The notes under the pieces are model-generated. The model was not told where the DNA came from. It worked only from the letters and a program-made list of their open reading frames with translations, and searched no databases. Positions 37,358-46,191 of a DNA stretch of 64,000 nucleotides are shown one piece after another (position 1 is the first letter of the stretch; each line of letters begins with the position of its first letter). Origin of the DNA: Leptospira abararensis (GTDB taxonomy: Bacteria > Spirochaetota > Leptospiria > Leptospirales > Leptospiraceae); the NCBI RefSeq assembly GCF_016918735.1, contig NZ_JAFFPR010000029.1, positions 1 to 64,000 of the forward strand, in the 5' to 3' direction. A program made the position numbers and the translations under genes.

Positions 37358-39175
37358 ATGCTCTCCCTTATTATAGATAGAGTTGGAAATGTTAATATCT
37401 TCAATGTTTTGGAAGATAATCTTCCTGTAGAAGAATCGCACATTCAGTCCACGTTAGACGATGACTTAATATTCGAATATTTAGGAGAAGTGGAGAGACT
37501 TGTCCACGTTTCTCAGTCAGTTCTTTCCAATCCAAACCAAATTCTCAATGCCGACATCCTACAAGATTTAAAAGTGTTAGGGGAAACCTTTTACCAACAG
37601 TTTTTTCCACTTTCTATCATTGAAAAATTAAAAAATACAACCAAACATAGCATTCATTTTAATATTGATCCTGCCCTCGCCTTGATTCCTTGGGAACTAC
37701 TTCATGATGGAGCTAGTTTCCTTTCTGATAAATTTAGAATTGGAAAAACCATTCGTGGAGGATTACACCGTCCCACACACCAAGAGAATCGAAAGATCAA
37801 GATGCTCATCATTGCCGATCCCACAGAAGACTTACCTCATGCACAAAAAGAAGGGGAGGTGCTCTTTTCTGTTCTGAGCCAAAAGGTTCCGACTCATCTT
37901 TTGGAGTTAGAGTTTATCGGTGGCAAACAAGTCACCAAACTAAAGTTACTTTCTCTTATTAAAGATAAACATATCATTCATTATTCGGGTCACCTTCATT
38001 TTTCAGATGATTCATTGGAGAATGGTTGGTTGTTGTCCGATGGAAAAGTGTTGAAGGCACGGGAGATCAAATCAACAGGGATCGATACTGATTTAGTATT
38101 TTCCAATTCTTGTATGTCTGCAAAAGCCGCAGGCAAAAAATTAAATACAAATATTATGAACCAATATGCAGGAGCATTTTTGACTGCAGGTATCAAAACC
38201 TTTGTGGGAACCAATTGGGAAATTTTAGACAACGAAAGAACCATCGATTTTACTGTTCGATTCTATACCTTTTTGTTTTCTGATAAATCTGTGGGTGAGT
38301 CTTTGTATTTATCTAAAGAATTTGCTAGGCGAAACTACCATGCGAATGATTTAACTTGGGCCAACTATGCGTTGTATGGAAATCCTGATTTTTCTTTATT
38401 TGTAAAAGAAAGAAAAAACTTCCATTCTGCAAAAATTCTAAATCCAACCACGGTTCTAGAGTTTTACCCCACTCCGATTGCCGTCGCTTATTCCAAGTTT
38501 ATCAATACGAGTAAGTCGAAATCTATTGATAAAAACAATCTCCTTGGCCTTGTAAAATTGTTCGAAGCAATCAGCCAAGTAGTTGGAATGATGGTTTTTA
38601 GTGATCATGCGGCACACGCAATGAACAAATCAATCCCGAATAACCCTGATGATGCGGTGTCACTTCGTAAATGGTGGGAACTTGTGTATGGATGTGTTTG
38701 GGATTTCCAAAAATTAAAGATTTCAAGTATTCTGGAAATGGCTCTGCCGGTTTTGCATGAACAAAAAGAAACGATTTTTAAAATCGTTGGATGGATGGAA
38801 TCTTGGGAACGAGATGAAATCAACGAAGAAGAAATTGAATCCTACCAAATCATTTTACAATTCTTTTTAGAGAATATGTTATTAGAATTTTCGGAATTGG
38901 AGAAAGTTAGTATTCTTTTGGTTTCTGAGAATCACAATCCGCATTTTTATTTCAAAGGTATTAAACCTGCTTATTTATATCCATCCTCCCCTGGATCAAA
39001 AGACAAATTACAGGAACAACTTTCTAATCAAAAAGGAAATTTAGTTTTGGTTCATGAAAGTCGTAAAATCGTGATTCCTTTTCCGACTTACTTTAAAGAA
39101 AGAAAAGAAACCGGTGATTTAGAACTTGTGTTTAATGGTCTTACTCCGTTTGTATTAGGGGCCAAGCAGAATTGA
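37358..39175 (+). CDS. CHAT-domain (caspase-like) protease
   Basis: A 605-residue protein whose first about 350 residues are a CHAT domain. The catalytic pair is visible as H212 in HYSGHLHF and C252 in FSNSCMSAK. The typical AGAFLTAGIKTFVGTNW and the closing WANYALYGNPDFSLF also appear. The remaining about 250 residues form a helical region of unknown role, not recognisable TPRs. CHAT proteases are cysteine endopeptidases, related to separase and caspases, that cut specific partners after activation. The gene is coupled to the next one by a TTGA overlap and sits in an operon with a sigma factor. Confidence 0.9.
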   Translation: MLSLIIDRVGNVNIFNVLEDNLPVEESHIQSTLDDDLIFEYLGEVERLVHVSQSVLSNPNQILNADILQDLKVLGETFYQQFFPLSIIEKLKNTTKHSIHFNIDPALALIPWELLHDGASFLSDKFRIGKTIRGGLHRPTHQENRKIKMLIIADPTEDLPHAQKEGEVLFSVLSQKVPTHLLELEFIGGKQVTKLKLLSLIKDKHIIHYSGHLHFSDDSLENGWLLSDGKVLKAREIKSTGIDTDLVFSNSCMSAKAAGKKLNTNIMNQYAGAFLTAGIKTFVGTNWEILDNERTIDFTVRFYTFLFSDKSVGESLYLSKEFARRNYHANDLTWANYALYGNPDFSLFVKERKNFHSAKILNPTTVLEFYPTPIAVAYSKFINTSKSKSIDKNNLLGLVKLFEAISQVVGMMVFSDHAAHAMNKSIPNNPDDAVSLRKWWELVYGCVWDFQKLKISSILEMALPVLHEQKETIFKIVGWMESWERDEINEEEIESYQIILQFFLENMLLEFSELEKVSILLVSENHNPHFYFKGIKPAYLYPSSPGSKDKLQEQLSNQKGNLVLVHESRKIVIPFPTYFKERKETGDLELVFNGLTPFVLGAKQN

Positions 39176-39906
39176 GTTTATGCCATCCAGAAGTAGGTAA
39201 TGTATCTTGTGGTGCCTGTTGCGGTTTATTTAATTTAAAACTACAACCAAAAGAATTTAAAACACTTTTATTGGAACGAACTTCCGAATTCCATTCTACA
39301 GTTAAATTTGAAGTTCGCCATAGTTTTCCCATCTTTCGTAAAGAAAGAGAAACCAAAGAAGTCCAGATTCCAAAAAAAGATGATATGACTTACAACTGCC
39401 CTTTTTTGGGATATGTTGATTCCGAGAAACAACGAATTGGTTGTATGATCCATCCAATTTTTACTGGAGATCCCAAAAGCCAGAACTTTTCCTTTTATGG
39501 AGCATCTATATGCCAAGCCTATGATTGTAAAAACAAAGAAAGTGCTTTGGCCGATTTATGGGAATCACTCTTTGTAGAAATGGCAAAGGACTCGGTAGAG
39601 TATTCATTTTTATCCGCAGACCATATCTTTACCCATGCAATTGAAAAATATTTCCAATTGATAAACATTAGTATGGATCGTATGTTTCGGGAATTTCGTT
39701 TGGAGGTAATGGAATTGTTTCGAACTAGGTTACTTACTTCGGCAGAAAAAAATTTCACTTCTTTTGAAATCAATTATGAGAGTTTTTCTGAATTTAATGA
39801 TTTGGAAGGATATTTTTCCAAAGAGTTGGGTGGGTATTGGAAAGATTGGCAAGAAGGAATGAGTAAAAAAATCCCGGATAGAGGTAAGTATCCGGGCTTT
39901 GATTAG
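39172..39906 (+). CDS. Cysteine-cluster protein of the CHAT operon
   Basis: A 244-residue protein starting at a TTG inside the CHAT gene's stop. Cysteines lie at C4, C13, C16 and C17 (CGACCG), C76 (NCPFLG), C91 with H94 (GCMIHP), C114 and C119 (CQAYDC). The CxxCC plus later Cys pattern recalls YkgJ-like cluster proteins that bind zinc or an Fe-S cluster. A redox or metal-sensing role, feeding the CHAT protease, is possible but unproven. The C-terminal half is helical and charged. Confidence 0.78.
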   Translation: MSLCHPEVGNVSCGACCGLFNLKLQPKEFKTLLLERTSEFHSTVKFEVRHSFPIFRKERETKEVQIPKKDDMTYNCPFLGYVDSEKQRIGCMIHPIFTGDPKSQNFSFYGASICQAYDCKNKESALADLWESLFVEMAKDSVEYSFLSADHIFTHAIEKYFQLINISMDRMFREFRLEVMELFRTRLLTSAEKNFTSFEINYESFSEFNDLEGYFSKELGGYWKDWQEGMSKKIPDRGKYPGFD

Positions 39907-39918
39907 AGAAAAATTTAA

Positions 39919-40191
39919 TTAAGCTTTAGATGTAACAGTTGCTACTTTTGCTTTTGTTTCTGCTACAACTGTGTTTGCTTTTCCAATGATTGTTTCTACT
40001 TGAGAAATTCCTTCTTGAAGGTATTTTCTAAGATTTACAGAAACTTCGCTTTGGTCTTGAGCACCTTTAGCAGCTAAGCTTTGGAATCCTGTGCTGATTT
40101 CAGAAAAAGCTTTTTCCGCTTCTACTTTTGCTGTGTTTACTGCGCCTAGGATGAAGTTTAATCCGTCTTTTACTTGTTGTTCCATTTTCAT
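39919..40191 (-). CDS. Phasin-like small protein
   Basis: A 90-residue, Ala/Lys/Glu-rich helical protein resembling polyhydroxyalkanoate granule-associated phasins (COG3937 type): VKDGLNFILGAVNTAKVEAEKAFSEI, then a C-terminal AETKAKVATV. No signal peptide or membrane segment. It might coat storage granules or act as a coiled-coil scaffold; no PHA synthase is in this window. Two adjacent ATGs (MKME) are possible starts. Three TGC-N3-GCA sites lie in its upstream region. Confidence 0.75.
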   Translation of the reverse strand: MKMEQQVKDGLNFILGAVNTAKVEAEKAFSEISTGFQSLAAKGAQDQSEVSVNLRKYLQEGISQVETIIGKANTVVAETKAKVATVTSKA

Positions 40192-40214
40192 TTTTCCTTT
40201 TCGGTTTTTGTTTT

Positions 40215-40290
40215 GTGCAATGCACTATCTCTTTTTGTGCGGTGCACAGGGATTTGTCAACCCGTTTTTGTATTTTTTTCCTGCATCGCA
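40215..40290. promoter_or_regulatory. Three phased TGC-N3-GCA sites between the phasin-like gene and mtnA
   Basis: Sites read GTGCAATGCAC (40215-40225), GTGCGGTGCAC (40237-40247) and TGCATCGCA (40282-40290). Their TGC starts are 22 and 44 bp apart, exact multiples, so they lie on one face of the helix. The pattern resembles the CTGC-N3/4-GCAG target reported for PhaR, the PHB-responsive repressor of phasin genes. The third copy is 17 bp before the mtnA ATG, so it might also influence mtnA. Confidence 0.65.
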
Positions 40291-40306
40291 CAAAAAAAAT
40301 GGATAG

Positions 40307-41380
40307 ATGTCTCATCCGGAATTTTTGCCCATTCAGTGGAAATCCACATATTTAGAACTTCTCGACCAACGGATTCTTCCTGGGAAAAAAGAATTTTTGA
40401 AATTATCTACAGCCGAAGAAACCATTATAGCAATCCGCGAAATGGCCGTTAGGGGAGCACCAGCTATTGCCATTACAGGGGTTTTTGGACTCACATTAGG
40501 CGCCAAATCTCGGACAGGTGTAGCCGATCCCAAAGACCTTGAAACATTACTTTCTTCTGTTTTCGAGTCAAGACCCACGGCGGTCAATTTGACCTATGCC
40601 ATTCGCGAAGCCAAAAACCGAGTCCAAGGAATCACCGATTGGGAAACAATCACGAAAATTTGGGAAACCTATGGCCAAGAAATGATGACAGAAGATCTGG
40701 CAGCAAACAAAGCTTTGGGGGAAAATGGGGTGCAATTATTTCCTAAAGACCAAAAGGAATTTCATATCATCACTCATTGTAATACGGGGGCATTAGCCAC
40801 TGCTGGTCACGGAACGGCCTTAGGTGTGATTCGAAGTTTGCGAGATGCTGGAAAAAAAGTAGTGGTTTACGCAGATGAAACAAGACCCTTCCTACAAGGT
40901 TCTAGACTTACTGCTTTTGAAATGATGGAAGAAGGAATTGAATGTTATATCATCACTGATGGAATGTCTGGATGGCTTATGAACCATCGTAAGATTGATG
41001 CAGTCATTGTCGGATGTGACAGAGTAGCGGCCAACGGAGACACTGCCAACAAAATTGGAACTTACAATTTAGGGATAGTCGCAAAAGAACATGGTGTACC
41101 ATTCTATGTTTGTGCCACAAAAGATAGTTTTGATTTAAAATTAAAATCAGGGGAAGAAATTCCTATCGAAATGAGAAAAGAATCGGAAGTCACTCAGTTT
41201 GATTTTCTAAAAGGATCGGATGGAAAGTATTTATTTCCTGAAGGAAAAACATCACCTGTGGGTGCAAGGGCACTTAATCCTTCTTTTGATGTAACAAAAG
41301 CTCATTTAATCAAAAACTTTATCACTGAATTTGGATGTTTCGTACCGGCAGAGATTTCTCTTCGTCTAAAGAATGTATGA
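40307..41380 (+). CDS. mtnA: S-methyl-5-thioribose-1-phosphate isomerase
   Basis: A 357-residue eIF2B-like isomerase of methionine salvage that converts methylthioribose-1-phosphate to methylthioribulose-1-phosphate. Clear signatures are AVRGAPAIAITG near the N terminus, the catalytic Cys in THCNTGALATAGHGTALG, DETRPFLQGSRLTAFEM and the catalytic Asp in GCDRVAANGDTANKIGTY. Its stop overlaps the msrA start by four bases (ATGA). Confidence 0.95.
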   Translation: MSHPEFLPIQWKSTYLELLDQRILPGKKEFLKLSTAEETIIAIREMAVRGAPAIAITGVFGLTLGAKSRTGVADPKDLETLLSSVFESRPTAVNLTYAIREAKNRVQGITDWETITKIWETYGQEMMTEDLAANKALGENGVQLFPKDQKEFHIITHCNTGALATAGHGTALGVIRSLRDAGKKVVVYADETRPFLQGSRLTAFEMMEEGIECYIITDGMSGWLMNHRKIDAVIVGCDRVAANGDTANKIGTYNLGIVAKEHGVPFYVCATKDSFDLKLKSGEEIPIEMRKESEVTQFDFLKGSDGKYLFPEGKTSPVGARALNPSFDVTKAHLIKNFITEFGCFVPAEISLRLKNV

Positions 41381-41886
41381 CGGAAAAAGCAATTTTAGGT
41401 GGTGGGTGTTTTTGGTGTACGGAAGCTGTGTATCTTAGGATTCCAGGAATTTTATCTGTTAAGTCCGGATACGCAGGTGGATCCAATCCTCATCCAACCT
41501 ACAAAGAAATTTGCACAGGAACTACTGGTCATGCAGAGGTAATTGAAATCGAATTTGATCCCGAGGTCATTACCTACTCAAAAATTTTAGAAATCTTTTG
41601 GGCTTCTCATGATCCCACAACACTTAATAAACAAGGCAATGATGTCGGAACACAATATCGTTCTGTTATTTTCTATCTAAATGAAAAACAAAAAGAATTA
41701 GCTGTGGAATCCAAAAGAAAACATGCTTATCTTTTTCCCGATCCGATCGTGACAGAAATTTCGCAGGCTCCAGAGTTTTATCCCGCGGAAGATTACCACC
41801 AAAATTATTTCACTCTCAACCCACAAAATCCTTATTGCCATTATGTGATTTTTCCCAAACTAAAAAAGTTGGGATTAAAGCTGTAA
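41377..41886 (+). CDS. msrA: Peptide-methionine (S)-S-oxide reductase
   Basis: 169 residues from the ATG at 41377, which overlaps the mtnA stop; the upstream in-frame ATG at 41335 lies inside mtnA. The catalytic motif GGGCFWCTEAVY is at the N terminus, with the family blocks SGYAGG, TGHAEVIEIEFDP and YHQNYF. It repairs oxidised methionine. Pairing with mtnA puts two methionine-linked repair or salvage enzymes under one promoter. Confidence 0.95.
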   Translation: MTEKAILGGGCFWCTEAVYLRIPGILSVKSGYAGGSNPHPTYKEICTGTTGHAEVIEIEFDPEVITYSKILEIFWASHDPTTLNKQGNDVGTQYRSVIFYLNEKQKELAVESKRKHAYLFPDPIVTEISQAPEFYPAEDYHQNYFTLNPQNPYCHYVIFPKLKKLGLKL

Positions 41887-41897
41887 GCGCTAAGAGG

Positions 41898-43439
41898 TTA
41901 TTTTCCTTTAAAAGCAGTTAACATTGCTTTTTCTTGGTTTGGAAAGAAGTTCATTACAAATGCAGTTTGGGCTTTGCCGATTTTTTCCACTTGCCTTCTA
42001 TATTTGATGACGGCACCTGGATGGGCTGTGTTACGTACAACCACTTTAACATTGTCTTGGTTGTAACGAGCTCCCTTTAGCTCTTCAATTTTTGATCGTA
42101 GTAATTCAACAGTTTTGCTTTTTTTCTGGTAAGCATCAAAGATTTCTTTGAACTTTTCTTTTCTTGAATCATCCAATTTACCACGAGATCTCTGAACCAC
42201 TTCTTTGATTTTTTGAATTTCTGGAACTAGGGCTTCTAAATCTCTTTCAAATTCGGCAAGTTTCGAACTACCTTCTGTAAAAAGTCTATCATTTCTAAAA
42301 TGAAATCCAACTTCTACAACAGTGTCCATTTGTGCGGTAGAACCAAGAGAAGATACAGTGATTCCTTGGTAAGAAACAATATCTGATCCAATGATTGAGG
42401 AAGATTCACCAGTTAGGATTACGTTTCCTAAACAAAGGATTTTACTTCCTAAAATAAAATTTTCTACAATACAATCGCCATCAATTTCGAGGTTTCCATT
42501 TTCAATGAATTTTGCACGAAGATCTCCCTTGATACGAATGACACCTTTCCCTTTGGCTTTGACTCCACCTTTCACTTCTAAGTCTTCGCCAACAATGACG
42601 TCGGAAGATTCTACGTTACCATCTAAATAAAGGGAACCTTGGCAATTGACAATCGCACCTTCTTCAATGGTTCCTTTCACTCGGATGGTACCTTCAAAGT
42701 TGATGTTTCCGGTTCCAAGGCCAATATTACTTTCAATATTTAATTCGGGAGATACAGTGAGAGAGGTGTCCGTTGAAAATACAACTCCGCTAAGGGATGC
42801 AAAATATTCCTTGAGTTGTCGACCAGGTTTTTCTGGATCTTCCACTGTTTTTGGAAGAACGTTTTTACCTAAGGTGAGTCTAGGTCTGTCGATCGGATTG
42901 GGATAAATTGGATTTCCTAAAACATCAATTCCTTGTTCACCTGCAATACCTTCAAAAAGTGTAGCGAGTCTTTCGCCTTCTTTTACGTGAACGTATTTAT
43001 TTATGTTTCTGTAATCTGCAGATCCGTCATCTTTTAGAACAACACGTTGTGCTCTTGGAAAATAAAATTTAATCCAACCACTTTCCCCTTGTTTGGCGGG
43101 GTTTCCCTGAGCTACTATAAAATTAAAATCATCTCTTACTTTTGCGGGATCCTTTAATATTTTATCAATTTCGATGGCAGCCTTATCTACCTCTTTCATC
43201 AAAATTCGATCCCGATGGATGCTTGCATTATCTAGAGCTTCATAGATTAAAATATTGCTCATAGAACCGCCTAACAACCAAATTGGTTTTGCGACCAAAG
43301 TTGCTGTGAGTCGATCCTCGGAGATTTGGATTTTCAGTCCCCGTTCCGGATTGAAGTCCGGTGCATTTTTAACGTCCATTCTGTTAAAAGTATCGGCAGG
43401 TTTCTTAGGAGAAACGAGAATTTCTATCGGCGGAGCCAA
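41898..43439 (-). CDS. FapA-like (DUF342) polymer-forming protein
   Basis: A 513-residue cytoplasmic protein with the DUF342/FapA layout: an N-terminal region (about 1-190), a right-handed beta-helix of polymer-forming repeats (about 230-380, with INFEGTIRVKGTIEEGAIV and similar Ile/Gly/Val rungs) and a C-terminal coiled coil (about 395-450). I use a TTG start at 43439, supported by GGAAG nine bases upstream; an ATG at 43379 is the alternative. It overlaps the hydrolase gene by 16 bp. Members of this family are linked to motility and cell-shape functions in various bacteria, but the role here is unknown. Confidence 0.82.
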   Translation of the reverse strand: MAPPIEILVSPKKPADTFNRMDVKNAPDFNPERGLKIQISEDRLTATLVAKPIWLLGGSMSNILIYEALDNASIHRDRILMKEVDKAAIEIDKILKDPAKVRDDFNFIVAQGNPAKQGESGWIKFYFPRAQRVVLKDDGSADYRNINKYVHVKEGERLATLFEGIAGEQGIDVLGNPIYPNPIDRPRLTLGKNVLPKTVEDPEKPGRQLKEYFASLSGVVFSTDTSLTVSPELNIESNIGLGTGNINFEGTIRVKGTIEEGAIVNCQGSLYLDGNVESSDVIVGEDLEVKGGVKAKGKGVIRIKGDLRAKFIENGNLEIDGDCIVENFILGSKILCLGNVILTGESSSIIGSDIVSYQGITVSSLGSTAQMDTVVEVGFHFRNDRLFTEGSSKLAEFERDLEALVPEIQKIKEVVQRSRGKLDDSRKEKFKEIFDAYQKKSKTVELLRSKIEELKGARYNQDNVKVVVRNTAHPGAVIKYRRQVEKIGKAQTAFVMNFFPNQEKAMLTAFKGK

Positions 43440-44461
43440 TATAGAAAACTTCCGAAGGTTTGAAGGAGAGCGGGAACTCCAAAAATTTGGGAATGGAGAG
43501 GGAGGCTATCTCCATGAGTGAGGGCGGTCGATGTGCGATGGACGTGCGATATTTCTTTTTTCTGGAAGAGCAGGGACAGTTTTTCTGACTCCTCGGGCGA
43601 GATCACGGGGTCTGTCTTTCCATGGAGTAGAGCCACAGGACCACTGAGGGTTTCTAATTGGTAAAAAGGGGAAAGATTTTCTGGAAGGTTTTGTGGAACA
43701 GTGTCGAGAACGCGGTTCGCTATTTCCATTCGTAATTTTTCATCCGCACCCACTTGAAAAAAGAAATCCTGGGCGAGGGTAGAATTTTTTTTGAGTAATC
43801 CTTCTGCAAGTCGATCCTTTCCCATTCGTTTGAGTCCGTTGTCTAAGGCGGCCTCAAAGTATATGGGTTCTAATTCCTCGGCAATTGTCGGCTCAAAACG
43901 ATGGAGGAAATTGAAAAGAATGACATACACCGCATAAGGATCGATGTCATAGTTTGAAAATACAAAAGGTACGGTATCTAAAAAATCACAGTATGCACCG
44001 ATGGCCATGGAAGATTTAATTTTGTTTCTTGTATTTGATTTGGATGCTGCAATAAGTCCCATACCTCCAGAAAAACTAGCAGATAAATATCCTAAATCAT
44101 CGCCATTAAACATATGTTTTGTGGAATGAATTTCCATCATCAAATCTTGGATGTTGGAAATAGTTTTTTCTTCGATCCGAAGTCCTTTTACTTCAGGAAG
44201 TTCCGGAAGAATGACACTGTGGTTAGAGCTCGCAATATTTTCTGCAAGTTCCAATATCCTTGGGTCGTCAATTCCCAGAGCACTCATTCCATGTTGGATA
44301 TAAACACCCGGTAAAGATTCTGGATTTTTTCCTGTAGGATAAAAATGAAAGACTCGCCTGCCAGTTTCTGGCATTCTGAGTTCCTTACGTTCTAAAGATT
44401 TTTTTTGTTTAAGGCCTGCATAACCCAAAATGAGTGGGATTGCCAAAACATAAGGTTTCAT
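43424..44461 (-). CDS. Alpha/beta hydrolase
   Basis: A 345-residue protein with an N-terminal hydrophobic segment, possibly an anchor or signal. Its alpha/beta hydrolase body has a nucleophile elbow in SASFSGGMGL, an acid in LLHGKTDPVIS and a terminal His in ALTHGDSLP. The oxyanion segment resembles YIQHGMSALG. Substrate unknown. It sits in a minus-strand operon with the CheX-like gene (6 bp upstream) and the FapA-like gene (overlapping). Confidence 0.8.
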   Translation of the reverse strand: MKPYVLAIPLILGYAGLKQKKSLERKELRMPETGRRVFHFYPTGKNPESLPGVYIQHGMSALGIDDPRILELAENIASSNHSVILPELPEVKGLRIEEKTISNIQDLMMEIHSTKHMFNGDDLGYLSASFSGGMGLIAASKSNTRNKIKSSMAIGAYCDFLDTVPFVFSNYDIDPYAVYVILFNFLHRFEPTIAEELEPIYFEAALDNGLKRMGKDRLAEGLLKKNSTLAQDFFFQVGADEKLRMEIANRVLDTVPQNLPENLSPFYQLETLSGPVALLHGKTDPVISPEESEKLSLLFQKKEISHVHRTSTALTHGDSLPLHSQIFGVPALLQTFGSFLYWLRR

Positions 44462-44467
44462 TGGGAA

Positions 44468-44983
44468 TTAGTTTTTGGGAGTTGGGAATTTTTCCAACAA
44501 TAAAATCAAATAGAGTCTACCCATATAATCTTCTCCTCTTCTATCTTTGAGATTGAAGATAAGAATGTATTGGCGATAATGTTCTAAGGAAATGGGAACC
44601 AGTTTATGATTTAAATTTTCTGGTGGCAAAATATCAATTTCGTAACGTCCCAGTCTCATTTCTGTAATCAATTTTCCAGCGATCTGATTTGCAAATTCCA
44701 TCATGATGGATGCAGAATGAGAACGGGAGGTGGGATCGATCTGAAAGGCCTTTGCGATTTTAGGTAGGAGTTTAAGTTTTGTATAACCATCTAAGGCAAG
44801 ATAAACTTTTCCATTAATATCTCCAACAAATTCGACAAGTGTACAATTTTCAAAACAAAGGCCTTCGTTTTTAGAAGGACCATAAGCTTCCCTTTCTGCA
44901 TAAACAAGTAAGGTTTTTTGAAAGTGTTCCGGTAAAACTTGTGAAACAGTTAGGATAAATTTTTCATCAATTAAAGGATCCAT
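44468..44983 (-). CDS. CheX-like chemotaxis phosphatase-domain protein
   Basis: A 171-residue protein with the CheX/CheC-type fold signatures: VEFVGDINGKVYLAL (about 49-64), then SIMMEFANQIAGK, in which E96 and N99 form the ExxN pair that dephosphorylates CheY in CheX/CheZ-type enzymes. The family is a phosphatase of response regulators. Only one ExxN motif is seen, as in CheX. It directly abuts the upstream GAF/GGDEF-like gene. Confidence 0.72.
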   Translation of the reverse strand: MDPLIDEKFILTVSQVLPEHFQKTLLVYAEREAYGPSKNEGLCFENCTLVEFVGDINGKVYLALDGYTKLKLLPKIAKAFQIDPTSRSHSASIMMEFANQIAGKLITEMRLGRYEIDILPPENLNHKLVPISLEHYRQYILIFNLKDRRGEDYMGRLYLILLLEKFPTPKN

Positions 44984-46114
44984 TTATGCTGCGTGGTAAA
45001 GGATACTCTCTTCCAAAGATTTGTAGGCCGCCTTGATCCATACATCAAATTTAATTCCAGGAATGGATTGGTTCGAAAAACCAAGCGCTACTTCCGAAGG
45101 ATATCCCAGGCTATCTAGTTCCTCAATGAACTGTTTGAAAAATTCTGAAAAAAGATCGAGTTTATCATTCGAAATGATAGCGGCATACAAATTTTCTTCT
45201 AGATGGTACAAACCTAAACCAATGACTGCATTCTGTTTGCCAAGTGTATTTAGACCGATCGCAATTTCCGATTGAAAATTGGTATCAATGAATTTGAATA
45301 GAATGAGGGTCATTTTTTCTTTGGATTCAAAAACGGATTTTGCCATTTGATAAAAATGAGATACATTGAAGAGTTTGGAAATGGGATGTTTGGTTACCTT
45401 TGTATATTCTCTTTTAAGCATAATCTTTTCTGAGATGGTGGTAGATTTTTCCCAGAAAGATTGGATTTCGGATTCATTCCAAGACTCTTTGGTAGAAAAA
45501 CATAAAAAGCCAAATAAATGTGCATTCATAGTAAGTGGGATGTATAACTTTCGTTTGTCGAAGGAGATGGCAGGGGTTAATTCTTTTACTCTTCCTTCTT
45601 CATATTCTTCCCATTCCACTGGATTGTCGTCGGTTTCCACCATCATACCGGCCTTTTGCCAATAACATTCCTTAAATTCTTTTCCATCATAATAAACATA
45701 TTGGATGGAAGTGAGTTTCTCTGTAAAAAAAGGAAAAGGGAATTCTTTTACCGTTTCACAAAACAAAGATCGTCCTTCGGAATGGATTTGTTCTCTGGCA
45801 AGTAAGATGGGATCTTTTTTCCAGAGGATCTCTTTTGGTTTCGGTTCTGCATTCGAAGGTACTGTTGGCAAAGAGGTGTTTGTATCGAAGACTACATCTG
45901 TATGTGGAATTTTATCTAATATATCTTTGGTATTTAGATTTTGATTGGTTTCATTTTGGGACTCTGGCTTTTGAAAGTCCAAACTGTATAAAAACAAAGC
46001 GAGTAACAAACAGGAAACGGTGAGGAGAGTAAAACTCACCCAGGAAAAATAGAATGAATACTGAAGGATGACTCCAATGATAAAAAAAATTGTTGGAATT
46101 GTATATCGTTTCAT
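44984..46114 (-). CDS. Membrane protein with GAF-like and degenerate GGDEF-like regions
   Basis: A 376-residue protein: two N-terminal membrane helices (about 5-46), a polar linker, a GAF-like domain (about 110-235) and a C-terminal region aligned by eye with a GGDEF domain, from HPISKLFNVSHFYQMAK, the counterpart of the usual DxLTGLxNRRxF, to DVWIKAAYKSLEES, the counterpart of the usual ADxALYxAK. The GG[DE]EF signature itself is absent, so it cannot make c-di-GMP. It heads a four-gene minus-strand operon with CheX-like, hydrolase and FapA-like genes. The assignment is moderate. Confidence 0.68.
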   Translation of the reverse strand: MKRYTIPTIFFIIGVILQYSFYFSWVSFTLLTVSCLLLALFLYSLDFQKPESQNETNQNLNTKDILDKIPHTDVVFDTNTSLPTVPSNAEPKPKEILWKKDPILLAREQIHSEGRSLFCETVKEFPFPFFTEKLTSIQYVYYDGKEFKECYWQKAGMMVETDDNPVEWEEYEEGRVKELTPAISFDKRKLYIPLTMNAHLFGFLCFSTKESWNESEIQSFWEKSTTISEKIMLKREYTKVTKHPISKLFNVSHFYQMAKSVFESKEKMTLILFKFIDTNFQSEIAIGLNTLGKQNAVIGLGLYHLEENLYAAIISNDKLDLFSEFFKQFIEELDSLGYPSEVALGFSNQSIPGIKFDVWIKAAYKSLEESILYHAA

Positions 46115-46191
46115 GGTGACTTAGCCGTTACTCAATATAACGGGTAAAATGGGGATTCGCTGAACTGATTTTCCCTTTCCGCTAGGGGCAA

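Noticed and set aside
35680..39906. Reading the sigma/CHAT operon as a type III-E CRISPR (Craspase) locus
   Set aside because: No Cas7-11, no CRISPR array and no Cas6-like gene are present. Only the output logic is similar, and the 236-aa protein shows no visible Csx30 similarity.
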